Source of the DNA: an uncultured Acetobacteraceae bacterium | GTDB taxonomy: Bacteria; Pseudomonadota; Alphaproteobacteria; Acetobacterales; Acetobacteraceae | Length of the DNA: 5,579 nt | NCBI GenBank assembly: GCA_937874445.1 | Contig: CALNAL010000428.1 | Coordinates: 1 to 5,579, forward strand | Reading direction: 5' to 3' | Shown: positions 5,131 through 5,579 of the stretch, piece by piece | Layout of the letters: each line of letters begins with the position of its first letter | Numbering within the stretch: position 1 is the stretch's first letter | The notes under the pieces: generated by a model | Databases searched by the model: none | Told to the model about the DNA's origin: nothing | The model's input: only the letters and a program-made list of their open reading frames with translations | Translations under genes and position numbers: made by a program

Positions 5131-5579
5131 ATGCTCTCTCGTCGCCTCCTGCTGGGAGCCTCGCCGCTCGTCGCCGCGGGGCTGCTCGCCGCCTGCACGA
5201 CAAGCACCGATGCCAACGGCAATACCGTCGTCACCATCAACGTCGCCACGATCGACAGCTACGGCCGCGTCGGGGTGTCGGCCGTGGCCACGGTGCTTTC
5301 CTTCGCCGCCGTGGCCTCGGCGCTGGGAGCCCCCGCAGTTGCCGTCATCAATGCCGCCTCGGCCGCGCTCGGCGGGACGCTTTCGGCCTTCGACCAGGCG
5401 AGCGGAGGCAAGGTCTCGTTCACGCTCGACGATTCTTCGGTGCTGGCGGGCGCGAAATCGGTGATCTCCGACATGAGCACGCTGCTCGCCGACCTCCGCT
5501 CCGCCGAGGACGCGCTGGCGCCCCACATCGGCACCAACGACATGGCCAACGTGCGCACCGCCGTCAACGCGCTGGAGAC
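5131..5579 (+). CDS. Putative outer-membrane lipoprotein, Ala-rich (3' truncated by window)
   Basis: The frame stays open to the window end, giving at least 149 residues. The N-terminus is a lipoprotein signal: MLSRRLLLGASPLVAAGLLAAC, with twin Arg at 4-5, a hydrophobic core and lipobox LAAC (19-22), so Cys22 would be lipidated. Thr at +2 (no Asp) predicts transfer to the outer membrane. The mature part begins with a Thr/Asn-rich strand-like region (TSTDANGNTVVTINVATIDSY). It is followed by a long Ala/Val/Gly-rich stretch (about 47-86) that could be a membrane-active helix pair, then a polar helical part from about 97 (SFTLDDSSVLAGAKSVISDM). The size and composition differ from usual outer-membrane spanins, which are short and Pro-rich. 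I do not recognise a family. The position after a muramidase and a holin-like gene suggests a role in the same envelope process; this is inference. Confidence 0.8.
   Translation, partial: MLSRRLLLGASPLVAAGLLAACTTSTDANGNTVVTINVATIDSYGRVGVSAVATVLSFAAVASALGAPAVAVINAASAALGGTLSAFDQASGGKVSFTLDDSSVLAGAKSVISDMSTLLADLRSAEDALAPHIGTNDMANVRTAVNALE

Noticed and set aside
4253..5579. Complete prophage
   Set aside because: Only a muramidase, a small membrane protein and a lipoprotein are seen; no integrase, structural gene or attachment-site duplication is visible in the window.

Overview
The window is uniformly GC-rich, with strong G/C third-position bias and closely packed genes. The protein families fit a Gram-negative proteobacterium. 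The style of the tandem universal stress proteins and of the family-108 muramidase suggests Alphaproteobacteria, perhaps an Acetobacteraceae or Rhodospirillales relative, but that assignment is inference only. There are no rRNA, tRNA, CRISPR or insertion-sequence signatures.

Region 1 (1-2162, + strand) is the end of a tightly coupled three-gene redox operon. It holds the C-terminal part of a GlpA-type FAD oxidoreductase with a Bfd-like [2Fe-2S] domain, then a complete FAD/pyridine-nucleotide oxidoreductase that starts at a GTG overlapping the previous stop, then a small DUF1667 protein with four N-terminal cysteines. This trio is the arrangement often found with glycerol / glycerol-3-phosphate genes, so a membrane-associated or soluble G3P-oxidising complex is the best guess. 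The real substrate cannot be read from the sequence.

Region 2 (2163-2346) is the gap between convergent operons. It is rich in inverted repeats and homopolymeric pyrimidine runs and probably ends transcription from one or both sides.

Region 3 (2347-3934, - strand) carries two head-to-tail paralogous universal stress protein genes, each about 250-270 residues and apparently a double Usp domain. They are separated by 13 bp, with the second gene's ribosome binding site directly after the first gene's stop. In both, the canonical G-2x-G-9x-G(S/T) nucleotide-binding signature is altered.

Region 4 (3935-4252) is the divergent control region between the usp pair and a muramidase gene. It contains an AT-rich island with promoter-like hexamers and two clean inverted repeats.

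Region 5 (4253-5579, + strand) is a cassette of three genes: a signal-less GH108 muramidase (endolysin / TtsA / ZliS type), a 79-residue protein with two membrane segments and a basic tail (holin-like), and a lipoprotein running off the window with an Ala-rich hydrophobic stretch. There are no phage structural genes in view. This is the most interesting part: it could be a phage lysis remnant or a chromosomal muramidase-dependent protein-release (type 10-like secretion) module.
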